The notes beneath the pieces are model-generated. The model made no database searches. It saw nothing but the letters and a program-made list of their open reading frames with translations, and was not told the DNA's origin. The position numbers and the translations under genes were made by a program. From assembly GCA_016213105.1 (NCBI GenBank), contig JACRBN010000011.1, positions 62,001-126,000 of the forward strand: a DNA stretch of 64,000 nt, read 5' to 3'. The first letter of the stretch is position 1, and every line of letters begins with the position of its first letter. This DNA is from Chloroflexota bacterium (lineage in GTDB: Bacteria; Chloroflexota; Anaerolineae; Anaerolineales; Villigracilaceae). Shown one piece after another: positions 1 through 7,946 of the stretch.

Positions 1-2
1 GA

Positions 3-29
3 GTAGCGCGAGATATTATCTCACGCTAC
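3..29. repeat. 27-bp GTAG...CTAC palindrome
   Basis: Arms GTAGCGCGAGAT and ATCTCACGCTAC flank the 3-nt centre ATT, with one G-T wobble. It lies just 3' of the serpin stop codon. The core CGAGAT-ATT-ATCTC is identical to the palindrome at 59607-59633, which lies inside a coding region. It belongs to the 12-3-12 REP-like family of this window. Confidence 0.8.
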
Positions 30-35
30 TGATTT

Positions 36-1313
36 TTACTGTGCAGGGTTGAGCACGCGGCCCATGAACAGGATCTGTCCGCTTTGCAGGTCGCGGATGA
101 TGTAGATGAAGGGGCGGTCGACGATCAGGGAGATGTCGAACATGGGCGCCATCGAGAGTTCCATGATGACGGCGGTGGCGGCGGCGGCTTCGGTGCCTTC
201 CTCGTCCACGGCCACGTAGGCTTTATGCACCACCTGCCCGATGAACAAGTCATTGTGGCCCGTTATGCCTGAGAAGTCGGCCAGGCCGGGGTCGAAGGCG
301 TCGGGCATGCCGAGGGCGGCGAGTTGTTCGGCCAGCGAGAAGCTGCTTTCTACTTTGAACTTGGGCATTGCGAGCGCGACGCTTGTCGGTTGGAGTCCGC
401 TCCACATGGCGGAGGCCGTCTCGAAGTCCAGGCTGGTTTCGATCTCGTCGAAGCGGCCCTCATCGGGGACGAGGATGTCCATCGCGGCGGTTCCGCCCGC
501 GTAGGGCAATTCCGCCATCTGCCAGCCGTCGCCCGCAGCGTAGGGCAGGGTCATGCCCTGGCTCATCAGCGGGGCGGTCACTTCGCTCCCATCCAGCAGG
601 TGGAAGGGCGCGTCGTAGGTTCTGTCTGCGTCGAACTGGTTCAGCCAGTCGGCTTTGAAGTAAATGGCGTTGACCAGGATCATGCGCGTGAAGGGGCTGA
701 TGGCGTTTTCGCCGAGCAGGTCCTGAATCTTTTTCTGGGTCTCATCGCTCACCCAGGTGTTGATCTCTTTGCGCACGGCCTCGGGCTGGTTGATGAAATC
801 GGACTGATGGATGCCCGCGCCATAGTTAAGCGCCAGCGTGTCGAGGAAGGCGGACTCAAGCGGCAGGGTTTGCTCGGTCCACACCGCGTTGGCGACGTTG
901 AGCTGCAGCGGCTCCTGGTCCTTGTCCGAGCTGGACGGGACAGCTTCGAGCGCCTGGTCGAGGGTGTTGAAGGCGGGGTGCAGTTCGGCCTGCGGCAGGA
1001 AGTGCATGGCCTGCGTCATTTGGGCTTCGGTCTGGCCGCGCGCGCCGGCCGAGGTCATGGCCAGGGCCAGGGAGATGCTGAACGGCGAGTAGGCCAGGTT
1101 GCCATTCTCCGCGCGCAACGCCTGGTACAGGTCGAAGGCGAAGGCGTTGTTGCCGTCGGTCAACGGGCGTAGGTCGGCGGCCTGGAGATTGGGTTTCTCG
1201 CGTCTCAGGTTGGATTGTCGAACGGGGGCGCTGTTGCCGCTGCCACAGGCGGACAGCGCCAGACTCAGGATGGTCAACAGGGCCAATAGGGTATACAAGG
1301 GGGATGTTTTCAT
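36..1313 (-). CDS. Serpin-family lipoprotein (serine protease inhibitor)
   Basis: A 425-residue protein with a lipoprotein signal (lipobox LSAC, Cys23), so probably anchored outside the cytoplasmic membrane. The rest matches a full-length serpin: SPFSISLALAMTSAGARG near the N-terminus, a hinge EEGTEAAAATA at about residues 371-381, and the C-terminal pattern DRPFIYIIRD...ILFMGRV. The small, alanine-rich hinge is what inhibitory serpins need for loop insertion, so it is probably a true inhibitor. P1 cannot be fixed because the loop seems about three residues longer than in antitrypsin. The ATG at 1313 is preceded by AAGGAGAG; the open frame continues upstream but without serpin or signal sequence. 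Confidence 0.93.
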   Translation of the reverse strand: MKTSPLYTLLALLTILSLALSACGSGNSAPVRQSNLRREKPNLQAADLRPLTDGNNAFAFDLYQALRAENGNLAYSPFSISLALAMTSAGARGQTEAQMTQAMHFLPQAELHPAFNTLDQALEAVPSSSDKDQEPLQLNVANAVWTEQTLPLESAFLDTLALNYGAGIHQSDFINQPEAVRKEINTWVSDETQKKIQDLLGENAISPFTRMILVNAIYFKADWLNQFDADRTYDAPFHLLDGSEVTAPLMSQGMTLPYAAGDGWQMAELPYAGGTAAMDILVPDEGRFDEIETSLDFETASAMWSGLQPTSVALAMPKFKVESSFSLAEQLAALGMPDAFDPGLADFSGITGHNDLFIGQVVHKAYVAVDEEGTEAAAATAVIMELSMAPMFDISLIVDRPFIYIIRDLQSGQILFMGRVLNPAQ

Positions 1314-1471
1314 GTTTCTCTCCTTCCGGGTGTTTTGCCAGAGCGATACTGCGCGATCTTGCCGCGCAGATTGTCGATTTGCTCGGGTCAGACTATAGAC
1401 GCAGAGAAGTGAATTGTGTTCCCCGCATTGGTCATCCTGACGGAATGGTTTCAGTTTTTTCAATTGGAAAC

Positions 1472-1498
1472 ATTTGGCAGGTTGCCAACCCGCCCCAC
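1472..1498. repeat. Degenerate 27-bp REP-like palindrome
   Basis: On the minus strand the arms read GTGGGGCGGGTT and AACCTGCCAAAT around GGC. It aligns over its whole length with the metG-internal palindrome at 6090-6116, sharing the core GTTGGCAAC. It lies immediately 3' of the GNAT gene. Confidence 0.5.
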
Positions 1499-1500
1499 GC

Positions 1501-1986
1501 TCACAAGCGCAATTCCATCGAGATGTCATCCATGCTTTCGCGATAGCTGGGAATTTCGATGAAGCCCAACTTTTTGTAAAAGGCCAGGGCGCGGAGTTGT
1601 TCGCCGCCCGTTTGCAGGCGGATGCGGAACCAGCCCTGGGCGCGGGCAAATTCCAGCAGGCGCTGGACGACCTGGTAGCCGATTCCGCGCCCGTGATAGT
1701 CCTCCAGCAGCCACAGGCGTTTGAGTTCGGCGATGTCCGCTTCGAGGTGTTTGATCGCGCCCGTGCCGACCAGTCGGTCCTCATCCAGCACGGCCAGGAA
1801 CAGGCCGTGGTCGCCGGTGTAAATGTTCTGGCATTCATCCACGTCACGCAGTTCGCCTTCCTCGGCCAGCACATCGTAGAAGTATTGCGGCGTCTTTTCG
1901 GGGTAGTAGATGCGCTGGGCCACCGAGGCGATGACCCATTTGGCGGCTTCGGTTTCGTGCGCTTGCAGGGGGCGGATTTCGATCAT
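1501..1986 (-). CDS. GNAT-family N-acetyltransferase
   Basis: A 161-residue single-domain protein. The acetyl-CoA binding motif A is visible as LLEDYHGRGIG (about residues 94-104), followed by a helix VVQRLLEFA, and a motif B-like AFYKKLGF near the C-terminus. The substrate cannot be told from sequence; this layout is common to small-molecule and protein acetyltransferases. There is no Shine-Dalgarno sequence: a TAAAAT box ends 6 nt before the ATG, suggesting a leaderless mRNA. The gene is divergent from the MFS transporter at 2057, with only about 70 bp between the starts. Confidence 0.88.
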   Translation of the reverse strand: MIEIRPLQAHETEAAKWVIASVAQRIYYPEKTPQYFYDVLAEEGELRDVDECQNIYTGDHGLFLAVLDEDRLVGTGAIKHLEADIAELKRLWLLEDYHGRGIGYQVVQRLLEFARAQGWFRIRLQTGGEQLRALAFYKKLGFIEIPSYRESMDDISMELRL

Positions 1987-2056
1987 GGGCGAATTTTACT
2001 GTAAAGCGGATGTAATAATTGCGGGCTGAAAGCGGGGTTATAATCTTTTTCCCGTC

Positions 2057-3334
2057 ATGAATCCAAACCTTTCTGAAGAAGCCCAGGCCATTCAGCGCCG
2101 CAACTTTCGTTACGTGCAGATCGATGCGGTCGGTGTCAGCATCTCGAATATCGCCGCGCCCTTCCTGCCCGCTTTTCTCAACCATCTCGGGGCCAGCAAT
2201 TTTCAGGTCGGCCTGCTCTCGTCCATGCCCGGGTTCACCGGGCTGCTGCTGGCCATCATGGTGGGACGCTTCCTGCAAACCCGCCGCGCCATCGTGCCGT
2301 GGTACAGTCTCTCGCGCCTGCTGGTCATCTCGTGCTATTTCCTGACCGGCCTGCTGACCCTGTTCCTGCCGCAGAAGGCAATGATCGTTTCCACGCTGCT
2401 CATCTGGGCGCTGGCCACCCTGCCGCAGATCGCGCTGGCGGTGGCCTTCTCGGTGGTGATGAACGCCGTGGCGGGACCCGAGGGCCGTTATGCCCTGCTC
2501 AGCCGCCGCTGGGCCATCTTCGGCCTGACCAGTTTCCTCGGCACCCTGCTTGTCAGCCGCGTGATCGACCTGATCGCCTTCCCGTTGAACTATGCGCTCA
2601 TGTTCCTGACCCTCTCGCTGGGCGGCCTGTTCAGCTACTATTTTTCCTCGCGCATCACCCTCCCCGACCAGGTCCCGCCTCCGCTATCGAAGAGCGTGTC
2701 CGTGCTGGAAACGCTGCGCAACTACGGGACCATGTTGAAGGGCGCGCCCGCCTTCGTCTCCTTTGCGGGCAAACGCTTCGTCTACCTTTCGGCGCTGGCC
2801 TTGAGCGCGCCGATCATGCCGCTGTACCTGATCAAGGATGTCCACGCCACAGACAGCCAGTACGCCACCGTCAACATGTCGATGACGCTGGTCATGCTGG
2901 CGGGATATTTCCTCTGGCCGTGGGTCTCCCGCAAACGCAGCGGACGCTTCGTGCTGCTGGCGACCAGCCTGGGCCTGACCCTGTATCCCGCCCTGGCGGC
3001 ATCCGTCCCGCACATCGAGTGGATCTTCTTTTTTGCGGGGGTGGCAGGCCTCTTCCAGGCGGGCCTCGACCTGGTCTTCTTCGACGAGTTGATGAAGACC
3101 ATGCCGCCCGAGTACAGCGCCACCTTCGTCTCGCTGGCTCAATCCATGCAATACCTGTCCACGATTATCGCGCCCATGCTCGGAACCTGGCTGTCCGAAT
3201 ATATCGGGCTGGACGGCGCGTTGTGGGTGAGCGCAGGCTTGCGCCTGTTGGGCTTCCTGCTCTTCCTGATGCCCGACCGCAGAAGAATGAAGCAAGCCGC
3301 GGTCGCCGTCGAATCCAGCGGTGAGACAGGGTAG
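2057..3334 (+). CDS. MFS transporter
   Basis: A 425-residue polytopic membrane protein with about twelve hydrophobic segments, starting around AVGVSISNIAAPFLPAFLNHLGASNFQVGLLSSMPGF and ending with LRLLGFLLFLMPDRRR. The size, the two six-helix halves and the absence of ATPase or binding-protein neighbours fit the major facilitator superfamily. The substrate is unknown. TATAAT at about 2039-2044 ends 12 nt before the ATG and there is no ribosome binding site, so the transcript probably has almost no leader. Confidence 0.85.
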   Translation: MNPNLSEEAQAIQRRNFRYVQIDAVGVSISNIAAPFLPAFLNHLGASNFQVGLLSSMPGFTGLLLAIMVGRFLQTRRAIVPWYSLSRLLVISCYFLTGLLTLFLPQKAMIVSTLLIWALATLPQIALAVAFSVVMNAVAGPEGRYALLSRRWAIFGLTSFLGTLLVSRVIDLIAFPLNYALMFLTLSLGGLFSYYFSSRITLPDQVPPPLSKSVSVLETLRNYGTMLKGAPAFVSFAGKRFVYLSALALSAPIMPLYLIKDVHATDSQYATVNMSMTLVMLAGYFLWPWVSRKRSGRFVLLATSLGLTLYPALAASVPHIEWIFFFAGVAGLFQAGLDLVFFDELMKTMPPEYSATFVSLAQSMQYLSTIIAPMLGTWLSEYIGLDGALWVSAGLRLLGFLLFLMPDRRRMKQAAVAVESSGETG

Positions 3335-3386
3335 AATAGTGGACAGGCCCGAGAAATACCTTGACCGGTGAAAGGAGAAATCGATC

Positions 3387-3800
3387 ATGATGGAAGGGAA
3401 GACGCTTTTCAATCCAAACCAGGATCACGCGCAGGAATTGCAACGGACGATCCTGCGCGCCCGGCAGGAGCGGAAGAATATTCTGATCGAGGTGGGCGCG
3501 GATTGGTGCGTTTGGTGCCACCGCCTGGAGCATTTCATCCTCTCGAACCCGGAGCTGCACCTGCTGCGTTCGCAGAATTACATTCACATGCGGCTCTTTT
3601 CGGGCGAAGGCGGCAGCCTGCCCGACGTCTTCGATAAACTGCCGCCCTTCGACGGCATCCCGCATTTCTTCGTCTATGACTTCCAGGGAAACCTGCTGCA
3701 TTCCCAGCACACGGAACCGTTCGAGGTGGGCGAGTCTTACGATTACAACAAGGTCTGGGAGTTCCTGGCCGCTTGGGGCGTTGCGGATGTTATTCACTAA
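3387..3800 (+). CDS. Thioredoxin-like protein, CVWC active site
   Basis: A 137-residue protein with a thioredoxin fold signature: ILIEVGADWCVWCHRLE (CxxC at Cys41/Cys44) and later FDGIPHFFVYD, which carries the cis-proline position. There is no signal peptide, so it should act in the cytoplasm. The CxxCH arrangement and N-terminal helix resemble the thioredoxin-fold domain of DUF255/YyaL-type and thiol:disulfide proteins. AAAGGAGA at 3371-3378 places the start at the first of two tandem ATGs (3387 or 3390). The hairpin at 3831-3866 follows. Confidence 0.82.
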   Translation: MMEGKTLFNPNQDHAQELQRTILRARQERKNILIEVGADWCVWCHRLEHFILSNPELHLLRSQNYIHMRLFSGEGGSLPDVFDKLPPFDGIPHFFVYDFQGNLLHSQHTEPFEVGESYDYNKVWEFLAAWGVADVIH

Positions 3801-3830
3801 CGCCTGACCTGTGTTCCATCATTCGGCGAT

Positions 3831-3866
3831 AAAAACGGGATCCGCCCCAGGGGCGGGTCCCGTTTT
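3831..3866. terminator. Bidirectional rho-independent terminator
   Basis: AAAACGGGATCCGCCCC and GGGGCGGGTCCCGTTTT form a long stem with one mismatch and an A/T run at each foot. It sits between converging genes ending at 3800 (+) and 3892 (-), so it can serve both. Confidence 0.85.
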
Positions 3867-3891
3867 ACATGCGGAGGGTGCGCGGTTGGCT

Positions 3892-5091
3892 TTACGCGCG
3901 CGCGGCGGCCAGCGCGGCCTGGATTTGCCCGGCGTGCGCGGTCAGGTGGAAGTTGGGTTGCAGCAGGCCTGAGGCGAAGCGGTAGTAACTGCCCTTGTTG
4001 GCGACAAACTCTGCGGGCAGCAGGGAGACGTAGGCCAGGGTTTCGTTCACGGCCCGTCGCAGCGCGCCCAGCATCAGGTCCACGGAGGGGTTGGCCTGGA
4101 CCGTCGCCTGCACCTGCGCGTGGATGTTGGTCCCGAATCCGTCAGTGACGGGTTCGTAGCCGTCGATCAGGCCCGTTAGGAAGGTCAGGTTGAAGCGTTC
4201 GCCCGCGACCAGGTGGGCGACGACTTCCAGCGCGCTCCACTCGCCTGGTTCGGGGCGCTGCATGGCCTGCGCGTCGCTGACGCCTGCGAAGCATTGCTCC
4301 AGTTCGACCAGGGCGGGTTCGTAAATTGCCCGCGCGCGTTTTTCGAGTTCGGCGGGGTCGAAGGGCACCTCGGGCATGGGACGCCGGCTCAATTCCATCG
4401 TGAGGGTCTGGCGTTCGGGGCCGCGATAGAAGCTGACCTCGATCCTGTCGCCGCCTTTTTTGCCCGCGATGGCGGCGGCGAAGCTGGTGGCGTCATTGCG
4501 CAGCGCATGGCCTGCGAACTCGACCAGCACGTCATTGCGCTGCAGGCCGCATTTTTGCGCGCCCATGCCGTCCACCACGCCGTCCAGCCGCAGGCCTTCG
4601 CGGACGGGGACGCCCAGCGCCTGGGCCTGCTCCTCGGTGAAGTCGCCCGGGATGATGCCCAGCATGGGACGGTTGGCGATGCGCAGGTCGACGCCCGTCT
4701 CCAGCACGGATTTCAGGTTGTCGAGACTCTCAGCCCATTCTGCGCGGAAGCTCTCCGCCTTGCCCTGCCAGGCCGCGTCCTCGGGGATCTCGTGCTCCAG
4801 GCGCACCCGCGCGCCGCCATCCTGTGCGGATACCGTCACCGTAACCGCAGTCGGGACGGGGTCCATGTTCGAGAACCAGCGGAATTGGACGCGCTTGTCC
4901 TGCTCCAGTTCGAGATACTGCCCGCTGGAATAAAAATCCCCGTTCCAGGCCAGGTATATGCGTCCATTCGGGCGCGGCTCGACGGTGGCCACGTCGCACA
5001 GCCACTCGCGCAGGGAGGTGGAATTGGTAAAAGCGCGCCATGCAAAATGCACGGGCGCGTTGACAAAGGTTTCTACCGCTACGATGGTCAT
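3892..5091 (-). CDS. SRPBCC (AHSA1-like) - PDZ - DinB fusion protein
   Basis: A 399-residue cytoplasmic protein with three modules. Residues about 5-132 look like an AHSA1/SRPBCC domain (FTNSTSLREWLCDVATVEPRPNG, then RVQFRWF). Residues about 142-233 look like a PDZ domain (GLRLDGVVDGMGAQKCGLQRNDVLVEFAG). Residues about 255-397 look like a DinB four-helix bundle (EWSALEVVAHLVAGERFN; NFHLTAHAGQI). All three are ligand- or metal-binding scaffolds with no assignable reaction here. AAGGAG about 9 nt before the ATG at 5091 selects this start over two in-frame ATGs upstream. An unusual domain combination; function unknown. Confidence 0.8.
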   Translation of the reverse strand: MTIVAVETFVNAPVHFAWRAFTNSTSLREWLCDVATVEPRPNGRIYLAWNGDFYSSGQYLELEQDKRVQFRWFSNMDPVPTAVTVTVSAQDGGARVRLEHEIPEDAAWQGKAESFRAEWAESLDNLKSVLETGVDLRIANRPMLGIIPGDFTEEQAQALGVPVREGLRLDGVVDGMGAQKCGLQRNDVLVEFAGHALRNDATSFAAAIAGKKGGDRIEVSFYRGPERQTLTMELSRRPMPEVPFDPAELEKRARAIYEPALVELEQCFAGVSDAQAMQRPEPGEWSALEVVAHLVAGERFNLTFLTGLIDGYEPVTDGFGTNIHAQVQATVQANPSVDLMLGALRRAVNETLAYVSLLPAEFVANKGSYYRFASGLLQPNFHLTAHAGQIQAALAAARA

Positions 5092-5233
5092 GGAAGGGCT
5101 CCTTGGGAAGGGATTTTCCATGATTCTACGGGGATTGTTTCGAGATTGCACCCTACTGGAGAATGGAAGTTGTGCCGTATAATTGAACTATCAACCCAGT
5201 CTGGGGAAGCGCAGAAGCGAGTTGAGGTACCCC

Positions 5234-5773
5234 ATGAAATATGACCCGCAAAAACATCATCGTTGTTCCATCCGCTTGAAGGGATATGATTATTCCCAGG
5301 CAGGTGCGTATTATGTCACGATTGATGTACAGAACGGGGAATGTCTGTTTGGCGAAATCGTGAATGGCGAAATGATCCTGAATGAAGCGGGAAAAATGAT
5401 CGATGAACAATGGAATGCATTGCGCGAAAGATTCCCCAACGCCGACTTGGATGTCTACCAAATCATGCCCGACCATTTCCATGGGATAATCGTTATTCTA
5501 GGGATGCTTGTTATGGCCCTTCCAGATGTGGAAGATGTTACCTTAATGAAATTGCCGACACTGGGGGATATGATCGGCGCATTCAAGTCCATCACTACAC
5601 ACGAATACATTCTTGGCGTGGGCAATAAAAATTGGCCGTGTTTCTCCAAGCGCCTTTGGCAGAGAAATTATTATGAACATATCGTCCGCGATGAGAAGGA
5701 TTTGGATCGAATTCGGAATTACATCCAGGCAAACCCTGCGAATTGGAAAAAGGGAAATCGCAACCGCAAATAA
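5234..5773 (+). CDS. REP-associated tyrosine transposase (RAYT, IS200-like Y1)
   Basis: A 179-residue HUH endonuclease of the TnpA-REP group. The histidine pair is in IMPDHFHGI (His81, His83) and the likely catalytic tyrosine in RNYYEHIVRDEKDLDRI (Tyr146 or Tyr147), followed by NYIQANPANW, typical of RAYTs. Family members cut single-stranded DNA at a GTAG tetranucleotide next to REP hairpins. There are no IS ends or orfB; instead a repeat array with a GTAG-type hairpin follows at 5833-5974. The ATG at 5234 is preceded by GAGG; a TTG at 5183 is a less likely start. It appears intact. Confidence 0.88.
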   Translation: MKYDPQKHHRCSIRLKGYDYSQAGAYYVTIDVQNGECLFGEIVNGEMILNEAGKMIDEQWNALRERFPNADLDVYQIMPDHFHGIIVILGMLVMALPDVEDVTLMKLPTLGDMIGAFKSITTHEYILGVGNKNWPCFSKRLWQRNYYEHIVRDEKDLDRIRNYIQANPANWKKGNRNRK

Positions 5774-5785
5774 ACAAATAAACGT

Positions 5786-5814
5786 ACGGGCGACCTTCAT
5801 GGTCGCCCGTTTTA
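5786..5814 (+). terminator. Rho-independent terminator after the RAYT gene
   Basis: A perfect 10-bp stem ACGGGCGACC / GGTCGCCCGT with loop TTCAT, followed by TTTT. Confidence 0.88.
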
Positions 5815-5832
5815 TGCGATATGGAAAAATCC

Positions 5833-5974
5833 AGGGCAGGGACGAAATGGGGGAAGAACGAGGGCAGGGGCGGAAATGGGGACAAGAACGAGGGCAGGGA
5901 CGAAATGGGGGGAAGAACGAGGGCAGGGACGAAATGGGGGGAAGAACGAGGGCAGGGACGAGCCCTGCCCCTAC
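5833..5974. repeat. 29-bp tandem repeat array ending in a GTAG-type hairpin
   Basis: Four units of 28-30 bp begin AGGGCAGGGACGAAATGG and end GAAGAACG (5833-5860, 5861-5890, 5891-5919, 5920-5948). A fifth, truncated unit runs into a perfect hairpin: GGGCAGGG, loop ACGAG, CCCTGCCC, then CTAC. On the minus strand this reads GTAG directly 5' of the hairpin foot, the arrangement known for REP sequences. It lies 60 bp after the RAYT gene and stops 5 bp before the metG stop codon. Confidence 0.88.
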
Positions 5975-5978
5975 AGAT

Positions 5979-7787
5979 TCATTTTCCCAACCGCGCCCGT
6001 TCCTCCACTGCCACGCTTTCTTCCAATTTTTTGAACAAGGGGCCGGGCTGATTTAACTTCTGCCCCGGCTTCAAGTCGCTGGGCAGCCAGTAGGGCAAGT
6101 TGCCAACTTGCCCTACATTACGATAACGTAGCACCGTGTGCTCGCCGAGCGAGTCCTGGACGGTTTCGGTGTACTGCTCACCGAAGAGCGGAGTCTCGTA
6201 ATTGAAGAATCCGTGCAGGCGTTCGCAGGTGAAGGGCAGGAAGGGGGCGAACAGCACCTTGAGCGAGTCGATGGCTTTCAGGGCGGTGTAGACGGTCTTG
6301 CCCGCGCCCTCCCTGTCGGTCTTGACAGCGCTCCACGGGGCATTGACGTCCAGGTATTGGTTGACGGCGGTGGCGAGTTTCATGGCTTCGCCCAGGGCGG
6401 AGCGCAGGCGCACGGCTTCGAGTTCCGCGCCGACGGTGTTGAATCCGTTGTCGATAACGGCCAGCAGGGCCAGGTCCGCTTCGCGCAACGTGCTCACATC
6501 CACATCGGGCACATACCCTTCCCAATGCTTGTAGCAGAAGGCCAGCACGCGGTTCGCCAGGTTGCCCCAGGTCGCCACGAGTTCATTGTTGTTGCGCGCC
6601 ACGAACTCGGACCAGTCCCAGTCGCTGTCCTTGTTCTCGGGCATGTTGACGGTCAGGTAGTAGCGAATGGCGTCGGGATCGAAGCGGGTCAGCACGTCGC
6701 GGCCCCACACGGCCCAATTGCGCGAGCCGCTGATCTTCTTCCCTTCCAGGTTCATGAATTGGTTGGCGGGCACATCGTACGGCAGGATCAGCGGGATTTC
6801 CTCGCCCGCGAAGATTTCCATGAACGCGCTGCCCACGCCCATCAACTCGGCGGGCCATAGCGAGGTGTGGAAGAAGATGTTGTCCTTGCCTATGAAGTGG
6901 AACTGCTTCGCGGCGGGATTGGTCCACCAATCGCGCCAGGCGTCCTTCTGACCTGAGACCTGCGCCCACTCGATGGGGGCGGAGAGGTAGCCGATGACGG
7001 CCTCGAACCACACGTAGAGTTTCTTCGTCTCCCAGCCTGCGTCGCTGACCGGGACGGGGATGCCCCAATCCAGGTCGCGGGTGATGGCGCGCGGCTTGAG
7101 TCCCTCGGCTTCGATCTTGCGCAGCGATTCGCCCAGCACAGTATCGCGCAGACGGTCGGAGCGTTCTTCGAGATATTTCTTGACGTCGGGTTCGAGTTTC
7201 GAGAGATCGATGAAGTAATGTTCGGTGTCGCGCAGTTCGGGCGAGGAGGTGTCGCCCTCGACCTTCGAGCGCGGGTTGACCAGTTTGGTGGGATCGAGCA
7301 CGTTGCCGCAGGCGTCGCATTGATCGGAGCGCGCGCCTTCGGTGCCGCAGATGTAGCAGGTGCCCTCGATGTAACGGTCGGGCAGGAAACGGTTTAGCCC
7401 GGGCGAGAACCACTGCGGCTCGACCCTGGTGAAGAGGAAGCCATTTTTCTGCAAGGCCAGGAAGATGCTCTGCGAGACCTTGAAATGATTCTCGCTGTGC
7501 GTGGTGGTGTACAGGTCGTAGGTGATACCGATCTGCTTGAACAGGTCGATGAAACCTTCGTGGTAGAACTTATACACCTCCTCGACCGGCTTGCCGAGTT
7601 TGTCCGCGCTCATCGTCACGGGTGTGCCGTGCGAGTCAGTGCCGGTAATCATTAGCACCTTGTCCCCTTTCAAACGGTGATAACGCGCGGCGATGTCCCC
7701 GGGCAGGTGCGACCCGGTCAGGTTTCCGACATGGATTTCCGCATTGGCATACGGCCAGGCGACTGCAATTAAGATATTTTCGGACAT
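5979..7787 (-). CDS. metG: Methionyl-tRNA synthetase
   Basis: A 602-residue class I synthetase that charges tRNA-Met. The HIGH motif is HVGN (residues 19-22). The zinc knuckle has Cys144, Cys147, Cys157 and Cys160. The KMSKS loop is KISGSR (351-356): the second lysine is glycine, a variant resembling the KxSSS form of some MetG1 enzymes. The anticodon-binding helices follow (NNNELVATWGNLANRV). The C-terminal linker contains nine residues VGQVGNLPY encoded exactly by a 27-bp palindrome. GGAGG lies 5-6 nt before the ATG. Upstream is a Met-rich leader ORF with terminator and antiterminator, so expression is probably controlled by attenuation. Confidence 0.97.
   Translation of the reverse strand: MSENILIAVAWPYANAEIHVGNLTGSHLPGDIAARYHRLKGDKVLMITGTDSHGTPVTMSADKLGKPVEEVYKFYHEGFIDLFKQIGITYDLYTTTHSENHFKVSQSIFLALQKNGFLFTRVEPQWFSPGLNRFLPDRYIEGTCYICGTEGARSDQCDACGNVLDPTKLVNPRSKVEGDTSSPELRDTEHYFIDLSKLEPDVKKYLEERSDRLRDTVLGESLRKIEAEGLKPRAITRDLDWGIPVPVSDAGWETKKLYVWFEAVIGYLSAPIEWAQVSGQKDAWRDWWTNPAAKQFHFIGKDNIFFHTSLWPAELMGVGSAFMEIFAGEEIPLILPYDVPANQFMNLEGKKISGSRNWAVWGRDVLTRFDPDAIRYYLTVNMPENKDSDWDWSEFVARNNNELVATWGNLANRVLAFCYKHWEGYVPDVDVSTLREADLALLAVIDNGFNTVGAELEAVRLRSALGEAMKLATAVNQYLDVNAPWSAVKTDREGAGKTVYTALKAIDSLKVLFAPFLPFTCERLHGFFNYETPLFGEQYTETVQDSLGEHTVLRYRNVGQVGNLPYWLPSDLKPGQKLNQPGPLFKKLEESVAVEERARLGK
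6090..6116. repeat. 27-bp GTAG...CTAC palindrome inside metG
   Basis: Arms GTAGGGCAAGTT and AACTTGCCCTAC are perfectly complementary around a 3-nt centre. The first base of the palindrome on the coding strand is the first base of codon 558, so it supplies exactly codons 558-566. It falls in the variable linker before the conserved LPSDLKPGQ...PLFKKL tail. Confidence 0.88.
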
Positions 7788-7876
7788 TTGTGCCTCCGTA
7801 ATTTTCTCACCACAAGGGCGCTAAGGGAAAAACCTTTGTGAACTTCGTGCCCTTTTTGTTTAGGGTTGGGGTGTAC

Positions 7877-7908
7877 AAACAAAAAGGCTGTCCGCGAAAT
7901 GGACAGCC
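7877..7908 (-). terminator. Intrinsic terminator in the metG leader (attenuator)
   Basis: On the minus strand GGCTGTCC, a 7-nt loop and GGACAGCC form a perfect 8-bp stem followed by TTTTTGTTTG. It lies between the leader ORF (stop at 7932) and metG (start at 7787), with no other gene for it to terminate. Confidence 0.85.
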
Positions 7909-7946
7909 CGTTGTGATTCAGGGGTTCTGAACTAACGTGCTCTCCA
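7900..7946 (-). promoter_or_regulatory. Candidate antiterminator pairing in the metG leader
   Basis: TGGAGAGCACGT (7946-7935, leader codons 25-28) can pair with ACGGGCTGTCCA (7911-7900) at 10 of 12 positions. The second segment contains the whole 5' arm of the terminator, so the two structures exclude each other. A ribosome at the leader stop codon would cover the first segment and allow the terminator; one stalled on the Met codons would leave it free. This is inference from the sequence alone. Confidence 0.6.

Noticed and set aside
535-575. GTAGGGCAGGG-type palindrome in the serpin gene
   Set aside because: The encoded residues (LPYAAGDGW) are normal serpin sequence and the arms are short, so it is not an insertion.
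1314-1874. Long N-terminal extension of the serpin frame
   Set aside because: The frame stays open by chance through the gap and the opposite GNAT gene; the sequence is Arg/Trp-rich noise, and a ribosome binding site and lipoprotein signal mark the start at 1313.
2299-3324. Long open frame within the MFS gene
   Set aside because: A shadow frame typical of GC-rich DNA: Arg/Pro/His-rich, no ribosome binding site, no family pattern.
5833-5974. Possible CRISPR array
   Set aside because: The 28-30-bp units are contiguous with no unique spacers, and there are no cas genes.
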